Assembly: GCA_016708105.1 (NCBI GenBank) | Contig: JADJGJ010000001.1 | Location: forward strand, 62,001 to 126,000 | DNA from: Crocinitomicaceae bacterium | GTDB taxonomy: Bacteria; Bacteroidota; Bacteroidia; Flavobacteriales_D; Crocinitomicaceae | Length of the DNA: 64,000 nt | Direction of reading: 5' to 3' | Part shown: positions 27,513-37,251 of the stretch, piece by piece | How the letters are laid out: every line of letters starts with the position of its first letter | Position numbering within the stretch: the first letter of the stretch is position 1 | Made by a program: the position numbers and the translations under genes | Notes under the pieces: model-generated | Database searches by the model: none | What the model saw: the letters and a program-made list of their open reading frames with translations, nothing else | Told to the model about the DNA's origin: nothing

Positions 27513-28949
27513 ATGAGCAACATATCAGGCATAATAAAATCAATTCAAAACATCATGTGGCAAGACACCGGCCTTAACGGTGACGCGCAACGCATTGAAC
27601 AATTAGGCTGGATGCTTTTTCTGAAAATTTTCTCAGATAAAGACAAAGAGTTGGAGTTGTTAGATGACAAATACAAATCACCCATCCCGGATAAATTTCA
27701 TTGGGTAAAAGAAAAAGGCAATTGGGCAGGTGATGATGAAGGTATGACCGGTGATGAATTGCTGGAGTTTGTTGACCGTCAATTATTCCCTGCTTTGCGC
27801 AACATTGATTTAAGTTCAGGTAATCAGCGCGCGGTGATTGTGCGTGAAGTTTTTGACGGCAATAACAATTACATGAAAAGCGGAATCAATATCCGCAAGG
27901 TGTTGAACAAACTGAATGAAATTGATTTTAACATTGCCAAAGACCGCCATGCTTTTGGTGAATTGTATGAAACCATTTTAAAAGAATTGCAGAGCGCCGG
28001 TAAAAGTGGTGAGTTTTATACGCCTCGCGCCATCACACAATTTATTACTGAAATTTTAGACCCGCAGTTGGGTGAAAAAATATTAGACCCTGCTTGTGGA
28101 ACCGGTGGTTATTTAACTTGCGCCATTGAGCATTTAAAAAAGCAAGTAAAAAATGTAAAAGACCGAAAAAGCATTGAACAAAATATTGCCGGTTGGGAAT
28201 ACAAACCATTGCCGTATTTGTTAGCCACTACCAATTTAATTTTGCATGATATTGAAGTACCTAATATCAGATTTGGTGACGCATTAGATCAACCCCTTGG
28301 TAATTTTACTGAAAAAAACAGAGTAGATCTTATTTTGGCAAACCCACCTTTTGGTGGCATTGTAGCCAATAACAACGAAACCAATTTTCCACAAACTTTC
28401 CGCACTAAAGAAAGTGCTGATTTGTTTTTGATATTGATGATTCACCTCTTAAAAAAGGGCGGCCGTGCTGGAATTGTTTTACCAGATGGCTCTTTAACTG
28501 GTGATGGTGTTAAACAACGCGTGCGTCAAAAATTATTGGAAGATTGTAATTTGCACACCATTATCCGTTTGCCCAATTCTGTTTTTCAACCTTATGCAAC
28601 AGTAGCGACCAATCTTCTATTTTTTGAGAAAGGAAAACCAACCAAAGACATCTGGTATTATGAACACCGCATGCCTGAAGGGTATAAAGCCTACAATAAA
28701 ACAAGACCTATTCGTGTTGAAGAATTTGAACCCATCAAAAAATGGTGGAACAAACGCAAAGAAAGTGACATCGCTTGGAAAGTAAATATCAAAACCATTA
28801 TTGAACGTGGGTATGATTTGGATATTAAAAATCCAACCAAGCCCGAAGAAGAAAAAGAATACAACAGTTCAGATCTAATTGGAATGCTTAATGCCTCTTT
28901 TGAGAAAAGTCACAAACTATTGAATCAACTTAAGCAAGCAATAAAATGA
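27513..28949 (+). CDS. hsdM: type I restriction-modification DNA methyltransferase, M subunit
   Basis: A 478-residue N6-adenine methyltransferase. The N-terminal helical HsdM_N domain (about 1-140) precedes the SAM-binding motif DPACGTGGYL (about 192) and catalytic NPPFGG (about 277). With HsdS it methylates host sites; with HsdR it restricts foreign DNA. The frame is complete. The stop overlaps the hsdS start by 4 bases (ATGA), so translation is coupled. Confidence 0.95.
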   Translation: MSNISGIIKSIQNIMWQDTGLNGDAQRIEQLGWMLFLKIFSDKDKELELLDDKYKSPIPDKFHWVKEKGNWAGDDEGMTGDELLEFVDRQLFPALRNIDLSSGNQRAVIVREVFDGNNNYMKSGINIRKVLNKLNEIDFNIAKDRHAFGELYETILKELQSAGKSGEFYTPRAITQFITEILDPQLGEKILDPACGTGGYLTCAIEHLKKQVKNVKDRKSIEQNIAGWEYKPLPYLLATTNLILHDIEVPNIRFGDALDQPLGNFTEKNRVDLILANPPFGGIVANNNETNFPQTFRTKESADLFLILMIHLLKKGGRAGIVLPDGSLTGDGVKQRVRQKLLEDCNLHTIIRLPNSVFQPYATVATNLLFFEKGKPTKDIWYYEHRMPEGYKAYNKTRPIRVEEFEPIKKWWNKRKESDIAWKVNIKTIIERGYDLDIKNPTKPEEEKEYNSSDLIGMLNASFEKSHKLLNQLKQAIK

Positions 28950-30374
28950 GTTGGCAAAAAGTAAAACTGGGTGATTTACTAACTGAGAGTAAAGTCATTT
29001 CAGAAAACCCAAATCCGGATCGCAGAATTAAAGTTAAGTTGAAGGTACTTGGTGTTGAAAAAAGAGGATTGGAAAATGAAGTTGAAGGTGCCACAAAACA
29101 ATATTTGAGAAAAGCTGGACAATTCATTTATGGTAAACAAAATTTCCATAAAGGTGCATTTGGTATTGTACCAAAAGAGCTAGATGGGTTTGAAAGTAGT
29201 TCAGATTTACCGGCTTTTGATGTTGACAAATCCTGTTTGCCAGAATTTCTTTTCTACTTTTTTAAACAAGGAAATTTTTATTTAGAATTGGCTAAAATTG
29301 CTTCAGGCGTTGCAACACAACGTATTAATACTGCTGAACTATTTGAATTGGAAATTTTGTTGCCTGACATCAAAACTCAAAGAAAATTAATTTCAAATAT
29401 TCAATTATTGGAAAAAAATGGAGGAGAGATTTCCACCGAACTCACCCACCAACAAGCCCTCGTAAAAAAACTCCGCCAGCAATTATTGCAAGATGCTGTT
29501 CAAGGCAAATTGGTTCCACAAAACAAATCCCAAAAGCTATCGGGAGAACCCACCAGTGAGCTGCTCAAAAAAATAAAAGCTGAAAAGGCAAAGTTGATTG
29601 CTGAGAAGAAACTAAAAAAGGAAAAAGAATTGCCGCCTATTAAACCCGAAGAAATTCCATTTGAAATTCCGGAGAATTGGGTTTGGTGTCGGTTGGGGGA
29701 TTTATGCACAGAACTTTTGGGCGGTTTTGCTTTTGACAGCACCCGTTATTCAAAAACAGAAACTCCAAATCAAGTTATTAGGTTAGGAAATGTAAAACCC
29801 AATCAACTTGTATTGGAAACGACCCCAGTATATATTGATGATAATTATGCTTTTGAGGCCATTCGAGCAAAACTAATAGAAGGAGATATCTTAATCACAA
29901 TGACTGGTACGAGAGCTAAAAGGGATTATTTATTCACTTTATGTTTAAGTCAATCTGATTTAGAAACAAAAACTCTCTTTCTAAACCAACGTGTTGGTTT
30001 GCTTTCGCTTTGGTTCTTTCATTGCAAATAAGTACATCAATATAACTCTAAAGGATGTTAGATTACTTCAAGTTGTATTCGATTCATCAACTGGTGCTGC
30101 AAATCAAGCAAATATTGGTATCGCAGCATTAAAAGATATTTTAATTCCGCTTCCACCTTTAGCGGAACAAACCCGCATCGTTCAAAAATTAGATGAGTTG
30201 ATGAAATGCTGTGATGCTTTGGAAACAAGTATTAAAGAAAGTCAGTCAACCAATGAAAAATTATTGCAGCAGGTTTTGAGGGAGGCGTTGAGGGGTGATT
30301 CGGATAAAAATGAGTTGTCAGAAATTGGAATTGATGCAGAACCAAAGTCATTGAAGAAAAGAAAAAACAAATGA
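28946..30374 (+). pseudogene. hsdS: type I specificity subunit, frameshifted
   Basis: A complete HsdS of about 475 residues can be read if one T is removed from GGTTTGC at 29998-30000. Frame 1 (28946-30031) gives the first target-recognition domain, the central spacer helix (VKKLRQQLLQDAVQGKLVPQ) and most of the second recognition domain (starts PENWVWCRLGDL). It then ends with a non-family tail. The next frame continues RFGSFIANKYINITL, PPLAEQTRIVQKLDELM and the final coiled coil. As it stands the second recognition domain is lost, changing or abolishing specificity. A sequencing error is possible. Confidence 0.85.
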
Positions 30375-30899
30375 AACGGGTTAATGCTGTTGCCTATTCT
30401 AAAGATTTCAAAACAGAGGGTCATAAGCCAGTTTTGATACTTGCGGATGACCGCAAAAAATATGTCATTAAACCACAACGTCCAGATCGATTTGATTATT
30501 CCATTTACAATGAAATTTTGGCTCATCACTTTTTAAAGTTATGGGGATTTCATTCACCTGAAATTGCTTTGGTAAAAGTTGATAAAGAAATTTTGAAGAA
30601 CTCTTACAATGCAAAAACTTACAGTGTCATTAACGCCTTTAATGATAGTATTATATTCGCAAATAGCTCGTCAAATCATAAAAATGGCGAAGCCCACCAA
30701 CAAATGGATTGATTTGCAACCTGAATTGTTTTACATTTGTATAAAGAAATGTCAGGGAAAATTTGATGAAATAATTGAAACCATTCAACCTCATATTCCG
30801 TTGAGTAAAGACGAAAGGTTGAATTTGCAAACATTCCTTTTTCACAAGGAAAGAAACGAACAAGTGTTTAACGATTTTCTTTCAAGAATCAAAAAATGA
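30371..30899 (+). pseudogene. HipA-like kinase-fold gene with internal deletion/frameshift
   Basis: The start overlaps hsdS by 4 bases. The first frame (30371-30712) gives an N-terminal lobe similar to the small HipA-like family that pairs with DUF3037 (KPQRPDRFDYSIYNEILAHHF, VALVKV-type segment). The family's C-terminal end is in another frame (about 30690-30899, KFDEIIETIQPHIPLSKDE). The central portion with the kinase catalytic motifs is missing. Together about 175 residues remain of an expected ~250. Probably inactive. The stop overlaps the next start by 4 bases. Confidence 0.7.
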
Positions 30900-31738
30900 A
30901 ATTTTACTACAGCATATTAAAAATTAGCCCGAACACATCATCGGGAGATTCATTTTCAATTGGCTTGTTAGCCTTTGATAAAAATGAGGCAGTGATTCAT
31001 TTTTCTGAGAACAGAAAATTGCTTGCAAAAAAACTAGTTGAACCATCGCTGATTGATTTCTTCTGCAAACAACTTGTTCAAAAGGTAAATGAACTAAACA
31101 AAATTCATCAACGAGATTTGAAAACACTCTTCAAAAAAGAATACGTTTTTGATGAGTCTTATTTGGATTACCTCAGTAATTATTCAAGCGGATTATTACA
31201 GTTGAGTAAGTCCAATGTCTTTAAAGGTTTAATGAATGAAGACAATCTGACCTTCCTTTTCGAATCATTAATTGAAAAAACGAAGATTAAAAAACAAACG
31301 CACAAAAAGAAATCTGCAATTATGGAAATTGTAGAAGAAAAGCTGATTGAGCGTGTCAAAGATAAAGTTCATACACATGTAAAATTAGATTCAAGTGTAT
31401 TGAATACGTTGCATTATTCATTTGACATGGATTGTATCGGAAAGAATGGAGTTTTTGTTGGTGCCAGAACACTTGATTTCACAAATTCACACCTTACGTT
31501 AGACAACACAATCAGTCATTATATAAATCTGATCACACTGCTAACGCTAGAACACAATAAGAAAATTTCAGAAAATAAATTCTACGTAATTGGTGAAGAA
31601 CCGATGGAAATTGATTCAAAGGAACATGAGATTTGGGATTCAATCCAAGGAAATCCATTATTTTCCGTCATTCATCCTGAGCAATCTGAATTGGTAGCAG
31701 TGCAGATTGAAAAAAGCAAAGCAAAGAAATTTATTTAA
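30896..31738 (+). CDS. DUF3037 family protein
   Basis: A 280-residue protein opening MKFYYSILKISPNTSSGDSFSIGLLAFD, typical of DUF3037, proteins that sit next to a small HipA-like partner. Function unknown; the pairing suggests a toxin-antitoxin or defence role (inference). The frame is intact although its partner upstream is broken. Coupled to it by a 4-base ATGA overlap. The 100 bases after the stop carry no supported gene. Confidence 0.8.
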   Translation: MKFYYSILKISPNTSSGDSFSIGLLAFDKNEAVIHFSENRKLLAKKLVEPSLIDFFCKQLVQKVNELNKIHQRDLKTLFKKEYVFDESYLDYLSNYSSGLLQLSKSNVFKGLMNEDNLTFLFESLIEKTKIKKQTHKKKSAIMEIVEEKLIERVKDKVHTHVKLDSSVLNTLHYSFDMDCIGKNGVFVGARTLDFTNSHLTLDNTISHYINLITLLTLEHNKKISENKFYVIGEEPMEIDSKEHEIWDSIQGNPLFSVIHPEQSELVAVQIEKSKAKKFI

Positions 31739-31845
31739 TAGAATATAGTCAAAATTTTATTTAATTTTATTTCATCAAAACGCAATAGCAATTCCCATTT
31801 CTGAATTGCAAACTTCAACCGAAGAGAAAACGCAATCACAAAACA

Positions 31846-32685
31846 TTGTTTTCAAGTAATTGGAAAAGTAAGAGTAAAAAATTGTACGCGCTTGGGTTAG
31901 ATATTGGGTTTCAGTTGATAAGTCAAAAGGAATATATTTCGCTAACAGATATAGCGAAATATAAAAATCCAAATCATAGTGATGACGTCATAAAAAACTG
32001 GTTACGAAACCGAAATACAATAGAATTGTTAGGTTTTTGGGAGCAACTATATAACCCGGATTTTAAACCCGTCGAATTCGACGGGTTTAGAAAAGAGTCA
32101 GGGTTAAACAGTTTTGTAATGACACCAAAAAAAGTGGATTGAGACAACCAACGCACGGGGCATTAGTTCAAAATCCGGAAGATACGGCGGTACGTTTGCG
32201 CATATTGATATTGCCTTTGAATTTGCAAGTTGGGTATCAATAGAATTCAAATTATACCTCATTAAAGAATTCCAACGATTAAAAGAAGAAGAACAAAAAC
32301 AATTAGGTTGGTCAGCAAAACGTGAATTAGCCAAAGTAAATTATCACATTCACACAGATGCCATTAAGGAACATTTGATTCCGAATGAAATTACTGCGCA
32401 GCAGGCTTCAGTGATATTTATGCCAGTGAATCAGATGTATTGAACATGGCACTTTTTGGAAAAACCGCTAAGCAATGGCGTGATGAAAACAAATCACTGA
32501 AAGGAAACATAAGAGATTATGCACACATCAATGAACTAATTTGTCTATCAAATTTAGAAAATATCAACGCGCTTTTGATCAATGAAAAACTTTCTCAAAA
32601 AGATAGATTAATTAAACTAAATCAAATTGCCATTAAACAAATGACCTTGTTGCAATCTGTTGAAAACCGCAAGTTTTTAAAATAA
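31846..32685 (+). pseudogene. KilA-N domain protein, two frameshifts
   Basis: Three pieces in different frames join into one KilA-N protein. Piece 1 (31846-32142) has YISLTDIAKYKNPNHSDDVI and LLGFWEQLYNP. Dropping one A from the seven-A run at 32127-32133 restores WIETTNARGISSKSGRYGG and AFEFASWVS up to about 32415. A second shift near 32415-32425 leads to ESDVLNMALFGKTAKQWRDE, ending at 32685. KilA-N proteins are phage-type DNA-binding proteins. The 5' end also lacks a good start (only TTG), so the N-terminus may be truncated. Confidence 0.85.
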
Positions 32686-32687
32686 AA

Positions 32688-33252
32688 ATGACCAGCGCTA
32701 CTATATCAAAACCAACAAGGAGACATCAAATTGGATGTGACTTTGGTTGATGAAACTGTTTGGTTGACACAGGCGCAACTTTGTGAATTGTTTCAAAAAT
32801 CCAAAGCAACAATTAGTGAACACATCAAAAATATTTTTGAAGAGGGAGAATTGAATGAAGAAGTGATTGTTCGGAATTTCCGAACAATCACTCAACATGG
32901 TGCCATTGCTGATAAAACGCAACAGAAGGAGGTTAAACATTATAATCTGGATGTAATCATCTCTGTTGGTTATCGTGTGAAATCAGCTCAAGGCAAACAA
33001 TTTAGTATTTGGGCAACGCAGCGATTAAAAGAATACATCATCAAAGGTTTTACGCTGAATGATGAGCGTTTCAAAAGCGGTAACACCATGAATTATTTTA
33101 CGGAGTTGCAAGAGCGTTTTGTCGAGAATCTCAATTCATTTAGGTTTTTCTATCAGAAAACATGGGACATGAACCATACAAGATTTAGTATTGAAGACTC
33201 TTTCATTTTTTGTACCTTTGGGTTATGCCGCATCAAAATAGAGATGAAATAA
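32688..33252 (+). pseudogene. RhuM family (virulence) protein, frameshifted and truncated
   Basis: The natural start (ATG at 32688, MTSAT) is out of frame with the body, which reads LYQNQQGDIKLDVTLVDETV then WLTQAQLCELFQKSKATISE. It carries the RhuM signature HYNLDVIISVGYRVKS and FSIWATQRLKEYIIKGF. After about 150 residues the family similarity fades and the frame ends at 33252, less than half the usual ~330 residues. Truncated by the sequence leading into the glycine-zipper gene. Confidence 0.8.
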
Positions 33253-33524
33253 TTAAAGATGCAATTGCCGGAGGATTAATAGGCGCCGCACTTGGAGCCA
33301 TGTTGACCGGAAAAAGTGATCGTTCTATTCTTGCTGCAATTGTTGGTGCAGCTATAAACGCTTCGCTCAAAGCGCAACAGGAAGTTAAAGCATTGGACAC
33401 CTCAGTTGTGTATGAAATTGATGGAATCATTTACAGGGTACACCCGGATGGTTCGAAAGAATTCGTAAAAAGACTTCCACGATCTAAAAGACGTATTTAT
33501 AAACGAGAATTTCGTCTTGAGTAA
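33225..33524 (+). CDS. small glycine-zipper protein upstream of the zeta toxin remnant
   Basis: A 99-residue protein from ATG at 33225 (MPHQNRDEIIKDAIAGG). Residues about 11-45 form a glycine-zipper (GGLIGAALGAML and AAIVGAAINASL), able to pack in a membrane or oligomerise. The C-terminal part is basic (RSKRRIYKREFRLE). Its end overlaps the TTG start of the zeta-like gene, implying coupling. It may be the partner or antitoxin of that gene, but this is inferred only from position. Confidence 0.65.
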   Translation: MPHQNRDEIIKDAIAGGLIGAALGAMLTGKSDRSILAAIVGAAINASLKAQQEVKALDTSVVYEIDGIIYRVHPDGSKEFVKRLPRSKRRIYKREFRLE

Positions 33525-34275
33525 ATCACAACATAAGCGACTCAGAATTTATGCCGGACCGAACGGCTCTGGGTAGTCTCTTCTTTCAAAGGAGCTTAAA
33601 AATCCAACTGACAAACGAATAAAAATTGGAGTTTTTGTTAACGCAGATGAAATTGAAAAGTCTTTAGTAGAAAAGGGGTTTTTAAATTTGAAAGATTATA
33701 AAATTTCTGCCAACACAGAAGAACTGCAATTTTTTGTTTCTGAATCAGGAATGTCTCCAACTAAAATGAAATCTCCGAATATTTATAAGCAATTTAAAAT
33801 TCGTTTCAATAGAATACAATTTTCTGGACAAGTCAATTCTTATCTAGCTGCTGACGTTGCTGCATTCATTAGGAATAAATTATTGAAAGCCGGAGTAAGT
33901 TTTGCTTTTGAAACAGTATTTTCGCGTCCATCTAAATTAGAGATAATGCGTGTAGCCAAGGAGAACGGATATCGAGTTTATCTCTATTTCATTACCACGG
34001 AAGATCCAAAAATTAACATCGACAGGGTGAAATTGCGAGTGCAAAAAGGTGGACATAGTGTTCCTGAAAATCTTGTTTCTAAGAGATACTATAAAACCAT
34101 GAGACTTTTAATTTCTGCAATCAAGGCAAGCTATAGATCATACCTTTTTGATAACTCGGGAGAACATTATGAATTAGTTGCGTTTGTTGATCCTGGAAAT
34201 ATTGTTAGAATAACTGATTTCGATAGAAAAATTCCAAATTGGTTTATTGAATATGTATATCAAGGTAAAGCATAG
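33517..34275 (+). pseudogene. zeta-toxin-like P-loop kinase, stop codon at the Walker A lysine
   Basis: Read from TTG at 33517 the frame gives RIYAGPNGSG, then TAG at 33574-33576 exactly where the Walker A Lys codon (AAG or AAA) should be, then SLLSKELKNP and an otherwise open frame to 34275. It includes the zeta-family segment SFAFETVFSRPSKLEIMRVA and ITTEDPKINIDRVKLRVQKGG. Zeta toxins phosphorylate UDP-GlcNAc or similar substrates. Without the P-loop lysine the product cannot bind ATP normally. An internal start at 33688 would give only the C-terminal part. Confidence 0.85.
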
Positions 34276-34365
34276 TTAGCGTTTCGTATTATTCTTTCAC
34301 CCCCCCATTCATAAACAATAACAGTCTATTAATGAACTTATGGGTGATCGTTCCTGTTCCTTGAT

Positions 34366-34373
34366 TACCTTTG
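34366..34373 (+). promoter_or_regulatory. -7 promoter box of T9SS gene 1
   Basis: TACCTTTG, exact TAnnTTTG, 22 bases before the ATG at 34395. Confidence 0.65.
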
Positions 34374-34394
34374 CAAAAAAATAAACGACTACTT

Positions 34395-35645
34395 ATGAAA
34401 AAAATGCTACTCTCTATGAGCGCCTTTGTTGCGCTTTCAGTTTCTGCTCAACAAGCGGTGACAGATGTTTCCGGTGTTGTGAATAACCCGGTTACTGAAT
34501 CTGATGTTCAGACAAAAACCTACAACGCTTGCAGTTATGTGCAGGAAGGAAATTCCTACCAACAAGGTTATGGTTGCAGTACCCTTTTTGCTACCGTGAT
34601 TTCTGAAGATTTTACTGTGCCTGATGGTGAATGTTGGTATATTGATGAAGTGATGGCTTCATTCTTTACAAACAATCTAGCTGACATGACTGCCATTGAT
34701 GTTGCAATTTATGATGATGCTGCCGGAGCACCGGGAACATTAATTGCTTTACAAACAATACCTGTTGCCGATATCAATTCGGTATATGATGGAACTGCGT
34801 ATGGGCTCAACATTGATCACCATTTTATTAGTTTATCTTCCCCTTATACACTTTGTGGTGGTGTTGGCGGAACTAAATATTGGATTTCATTTCAAGTAGT
34901 TTGTTCGTCGGCAAGTTTTTACTGGGAGTGTACTTATTTGACTACCTACGCCAACAATTGTTATTCTGCACCGGATGAAGCCGGGCCATGGTCTCTTTTT
35001 GGTTATGACATGGTGATGGAAATTTTTCACAAAGATTACAATTACATCAACCAAACAGAATGTGCAGGTTATTCAATCACTGTTGGTGCTAACACCTACG
35101 ACTCAACCGGAAATTATATTGATACACTAACATCAGTGGCCGGTTGTGATTCAATTGTTGAAGTAGATTTAACTATCATCACTGTTGATGCAGGTGTAAC
35201 ACAAACCGGTGTTATCCTTACGGCAGACTTGGCTGCAGCAAGCTACCAATGGTTAGATTGTAATAATGCTTACGCAGTTATTGCATCAGGTACAAATCAA
35301 TCATTCACTTCACCAAGCAATGGAAATTTTGCTGTTGAGGTTACTGATGCAGGTTGTGTTGATACATCTGCTTGTTTCTTGATTGATTATACCGGTGTTG
35401 AAGAATCAGAAAATGGTGTGGTTACTTTATATCCAAATCCATCAAACAATATAGTTCAATTGCAAGGCATCACACAACTGCAAGGAGTAAGTTTGATTAC
35501 TATTACCACCATCACAGGTGAAGTAGTGGTAGTGTATTCAAAAGCAGTTTCTGAAATAGATTTATCGGCACTTTCTGCCGGTGTTTATTTCGTAAACATT
35601 CAACATGAAAATGGATTGTCATCACTTAAATTGGTGAAAGAATAA
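34395..35645 (+). CDS. secreted protein with T9SS type A sorting domain, paralogue 1
   Basis: About 416 residues from ATG at 34395. Signal peptide (MLLSMSAFVALSVSAQQ), then a unique beta-rich domain (about 45-220), then a shared module (NTYDSTGNYIDTLTSVAGCD). A module with YQWLDCNNAY and the C-terminal sorting domain (VVTLYPNPSNN ... GVYFVNIQ ... LKLVKE) follow. The type IX system exports such proteins and attaches them to the surface. Near-identical modules recur in the next two genes; function unknown, presumably surface adhesion or binding. Own promoter and terminator. Confidence 0.9.
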   Translation: MKKMLLSMSAFVALSVSAQQAVTDVSGVVNNPVTESDVQTKTYNACSYVQEGNSYQQGYGCSTLFATVISEDFTVPDGECWYIDEVMASFFTNNLADMTAIDVAIYDDAAGAPGTLIALQTIPVADINSVYDGTAYGLNIDHHFISLSSPYTLCGGVGGTKYWISFQVVCSSASFYWECTYLTTYANNCYSAPDEAGPWSLFGYDMVMEIFHKDYNYINQTECAGYSITVGANTYDSTGNYIDTLTSVAGCDSIVEVDLTIITVDAGVTQTGVILTADLAAASYQWLDCNNAYAVIASGTNQSFTSPSNGNFAVEVTDAGCVDTSACFLIDYTGVEESENGVVTLYPNPSNNIVQLQGITQLQGVSLITITTITGEVVVVYSKAVSEIDLSALSAGVYFVNIQHENGLSSLKLVKE

Positions 35646-35667
35646 ATTCATTAAATATATTTTGAAG

Positions 35668-35706
35668 AATACCGAATCAGCATGTGTTGGTTCGGTATTT
35701 TTTTTG
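35668..35706 (+). terminator. intrinsic terminator after T9SS gene 1
   Basis: AATACCGAA pairs with TTCGGTATT (35691-35699), loop of 14, followed by a T-run. The same terminator repeats after paralogues 2 and 3. Confidence 0.9.
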
Positions 35707-35789
35707 TGAAAAATCAATTGAATTGTAAAATGGTTGATTTATATCACGTATTCATCGTCAAAAGTCACGGTTTCATCTAATGCACTCCG

Positions 35790-35797
35790 TAACTTTG
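35790..35797 (+). promoter_or_regulatory. -7 promoter box of T9SS gene 2
   Basis: TAACTTTG, exact TAnnTTTG, 25 bases before the ATG at 35822. Confidence 0.6.
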
Positions 35798-35821
35798 TCT
35801 TTAAATAATTTAAACGATCTT

Positions 35822-37075
35822 ATGAAAAAAATTCTACTCACACTCTCTGCTATTGGTGTACTCTCGCTTTATGCGCAACAGAGTACAAGTTTGTCAGAAA
35901 CTAGTGCACAGCCTTCTGAGGCTATTGTTGTTTCACAGCAAAAAACCTATGCAAGTTGTTCGTATTTGCAAGAGAACAACGCATTCGAAAACGGACGTGT
36001 CAGCAATGTGCTGTTCCCACTTGTTTCAGCAGATGATTTTGCTATTCCTGCTGGAGAGAATTGGTTGATTAATGAAGTGCAAGCCAATTTTTTTACCTAT
36101 GACCCGGCAAATGCAACGGCCATAATTCTGAATTTCTATGCAGATAATACGGGATTACCGGGTTCAATACTTGGTGCTGACACTATTTTACCGGTAGACT
36201 TTACTATGACTTTTTTGGGAACCAATTTTGGTTTGAGTATTTATAAATATGTAATGACGCTTGATAATGACATCGTTCTTTCAGGTGGCAGTACCTACTG
36301 GTTTTCAGCTCAGGTTGTGAATACTACCAGTTCAACTGATTTTTATTGGGAAACGGTAAATACCGGATCACCTTATGGAAACAATGGTGTGAATGCTCCA
36401 ACACCTGCCGGACCATGGACAATGGAAGTTGCTGATAACTTTGTTTTTGAATTAGGTTATGCACTCAAAACAACCATCATTGAATCAGAGTGCGAAGGAT
36501 TTTCTGTTACTGTGGGAACCAATGTGTATAACTCAACAGGTTTTTATGTAGATACTTTGACATCAATAGATGGTTGTGATTCTATCGTTGAAGTAGATTT
36601 AACTATATTCAATGTTGATGCCGGCGTAACGCAATCTGGTTTTACACTCAATGCTGATTTGGGCGGAGCATCTTATCAGTGGTTAGATTGTAATAATGCC
36701 TATGCAGTTATTCCTTCTGAAACTAATCAATCATTCACCTCAGCAGTGAATGGTAGCTTTGCGGTAGAAGTAACGGATGGTGGATGCGTTGATACTTCAG
36801 CGTGTTATTTGTTAGACGATAGTGGTTTGGGTAATGAACAAAAAAGTGTAGTTACCCTATATCCAAATCCATCAAACAATATAGTTCAATTGCAAGGCAT
36901 CACACAACTGCAAGGAGTAAGTTTAATCACTATTACCACCATCACAGGTGAAGTAGTGGTAGTGTATTCAAAAGCAGTTTCTGAAATAGATTTATCGGCA
37001 CTTTCTGCCGGTGTTTATTTCGTAAACATTCAACATGAAAATGGATTGTCATCACTTAAATTGGTGAAAGAATAA
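35822..37075 (+). CDS. secreted protein with T9SS type A sorting domain, paralogue 2
   Basis: About 417 residues from ATG at 35822 (signal MKKILLTLSAIGVLSLYAQQ). Same order as paralogue 1: unique domain, TECEGF-type module (here ESECEGFSVTVGTNVY), YQWLDCNNAYAV module, sorting domain. Its upper part differs clearly from the other two, but from ATATCCAAATCCATC (about 36860) to the stop it is nearly base-identical to paralogue 1, showing recent exchange of the C-terminal region. Independent promoter and terminator. Confidence 0.9.
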   Translation: MKKILLTLSAIGVLSLYAQQSTSLSETSAQPSEAIVVSQQKTYASCSYLQENNAFENGRVSNVLFPLVSADDFAIPAGENWLINEVQANFFTYDPANATAIILNFYADNTGLPGSILGADTILPVDFTMTFLGTNFGLSIYKYVMTLDNDIVLSGGSTYWFSAQVVNTTSSTDFYWETVNTGSPYGNNGVNAPTPAGPWTMEVADNFVFELGYALKTTIIESECEGFSVTVGTNVYNSTGFYVDTLTSIDGCDSIVEVDLTIFNVDAGVTQSGFTLNADLGGASYQWLDCNNAYAVIPSETNQSFTSAVNGSFAVEVTDGGCVDTSACYLLDDSGLGNEQKSVVTLYPNPSNNIVQLQGITQLQGVSLITITTITGEVVVVYSKAVSEIDLSALSAGVYFVNIQHENGLSSLKLVKE

Positions 37076-37098
37076 TTTGAGTAAAATACTTTTTGATG

Positions 37099-37136
37099 AA
37101 TACCGAATCAGCGTATGTTGGTTCGGTATTTTTTTT
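37099..37136 (+). terminator. intrinsic terminator after T9SS gene 2
   Basis: AATACCGAA/TTCGGTATT stem (37099-37107 with 37122-37130) and a T-run. Confidence 0.9.
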
Positions 37137-37220
37137 GTGAAGAAACAAACAAACATCAACAGGATTGACTTATATCCAATGCTGTTCATCATTATTCACC
37201 GCTTTATCGAAGGCGTTTCT

Positions 37221-37228
37221 TACCTTCG
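37221..37228 (+). promoter_or_regulatory. near-consensus -7 box of T9SS gene 3
   Basis: TACCTTCG differs from TAnnTTTG at one position; 24 bases before the ATG at 37252, the same spacing as in the sister genes. Confidence 0.5.
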
Positions 37229-37251
37229 TGCTGAAATAATTGAAAAAATTT

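Noticed and set aside
23811..34275. Complete mobile element or prophage
   Set aside because: No integrase, structural phage genes or att sites were found around the restriction/toxin cluster; KilA-N alone is not enough.
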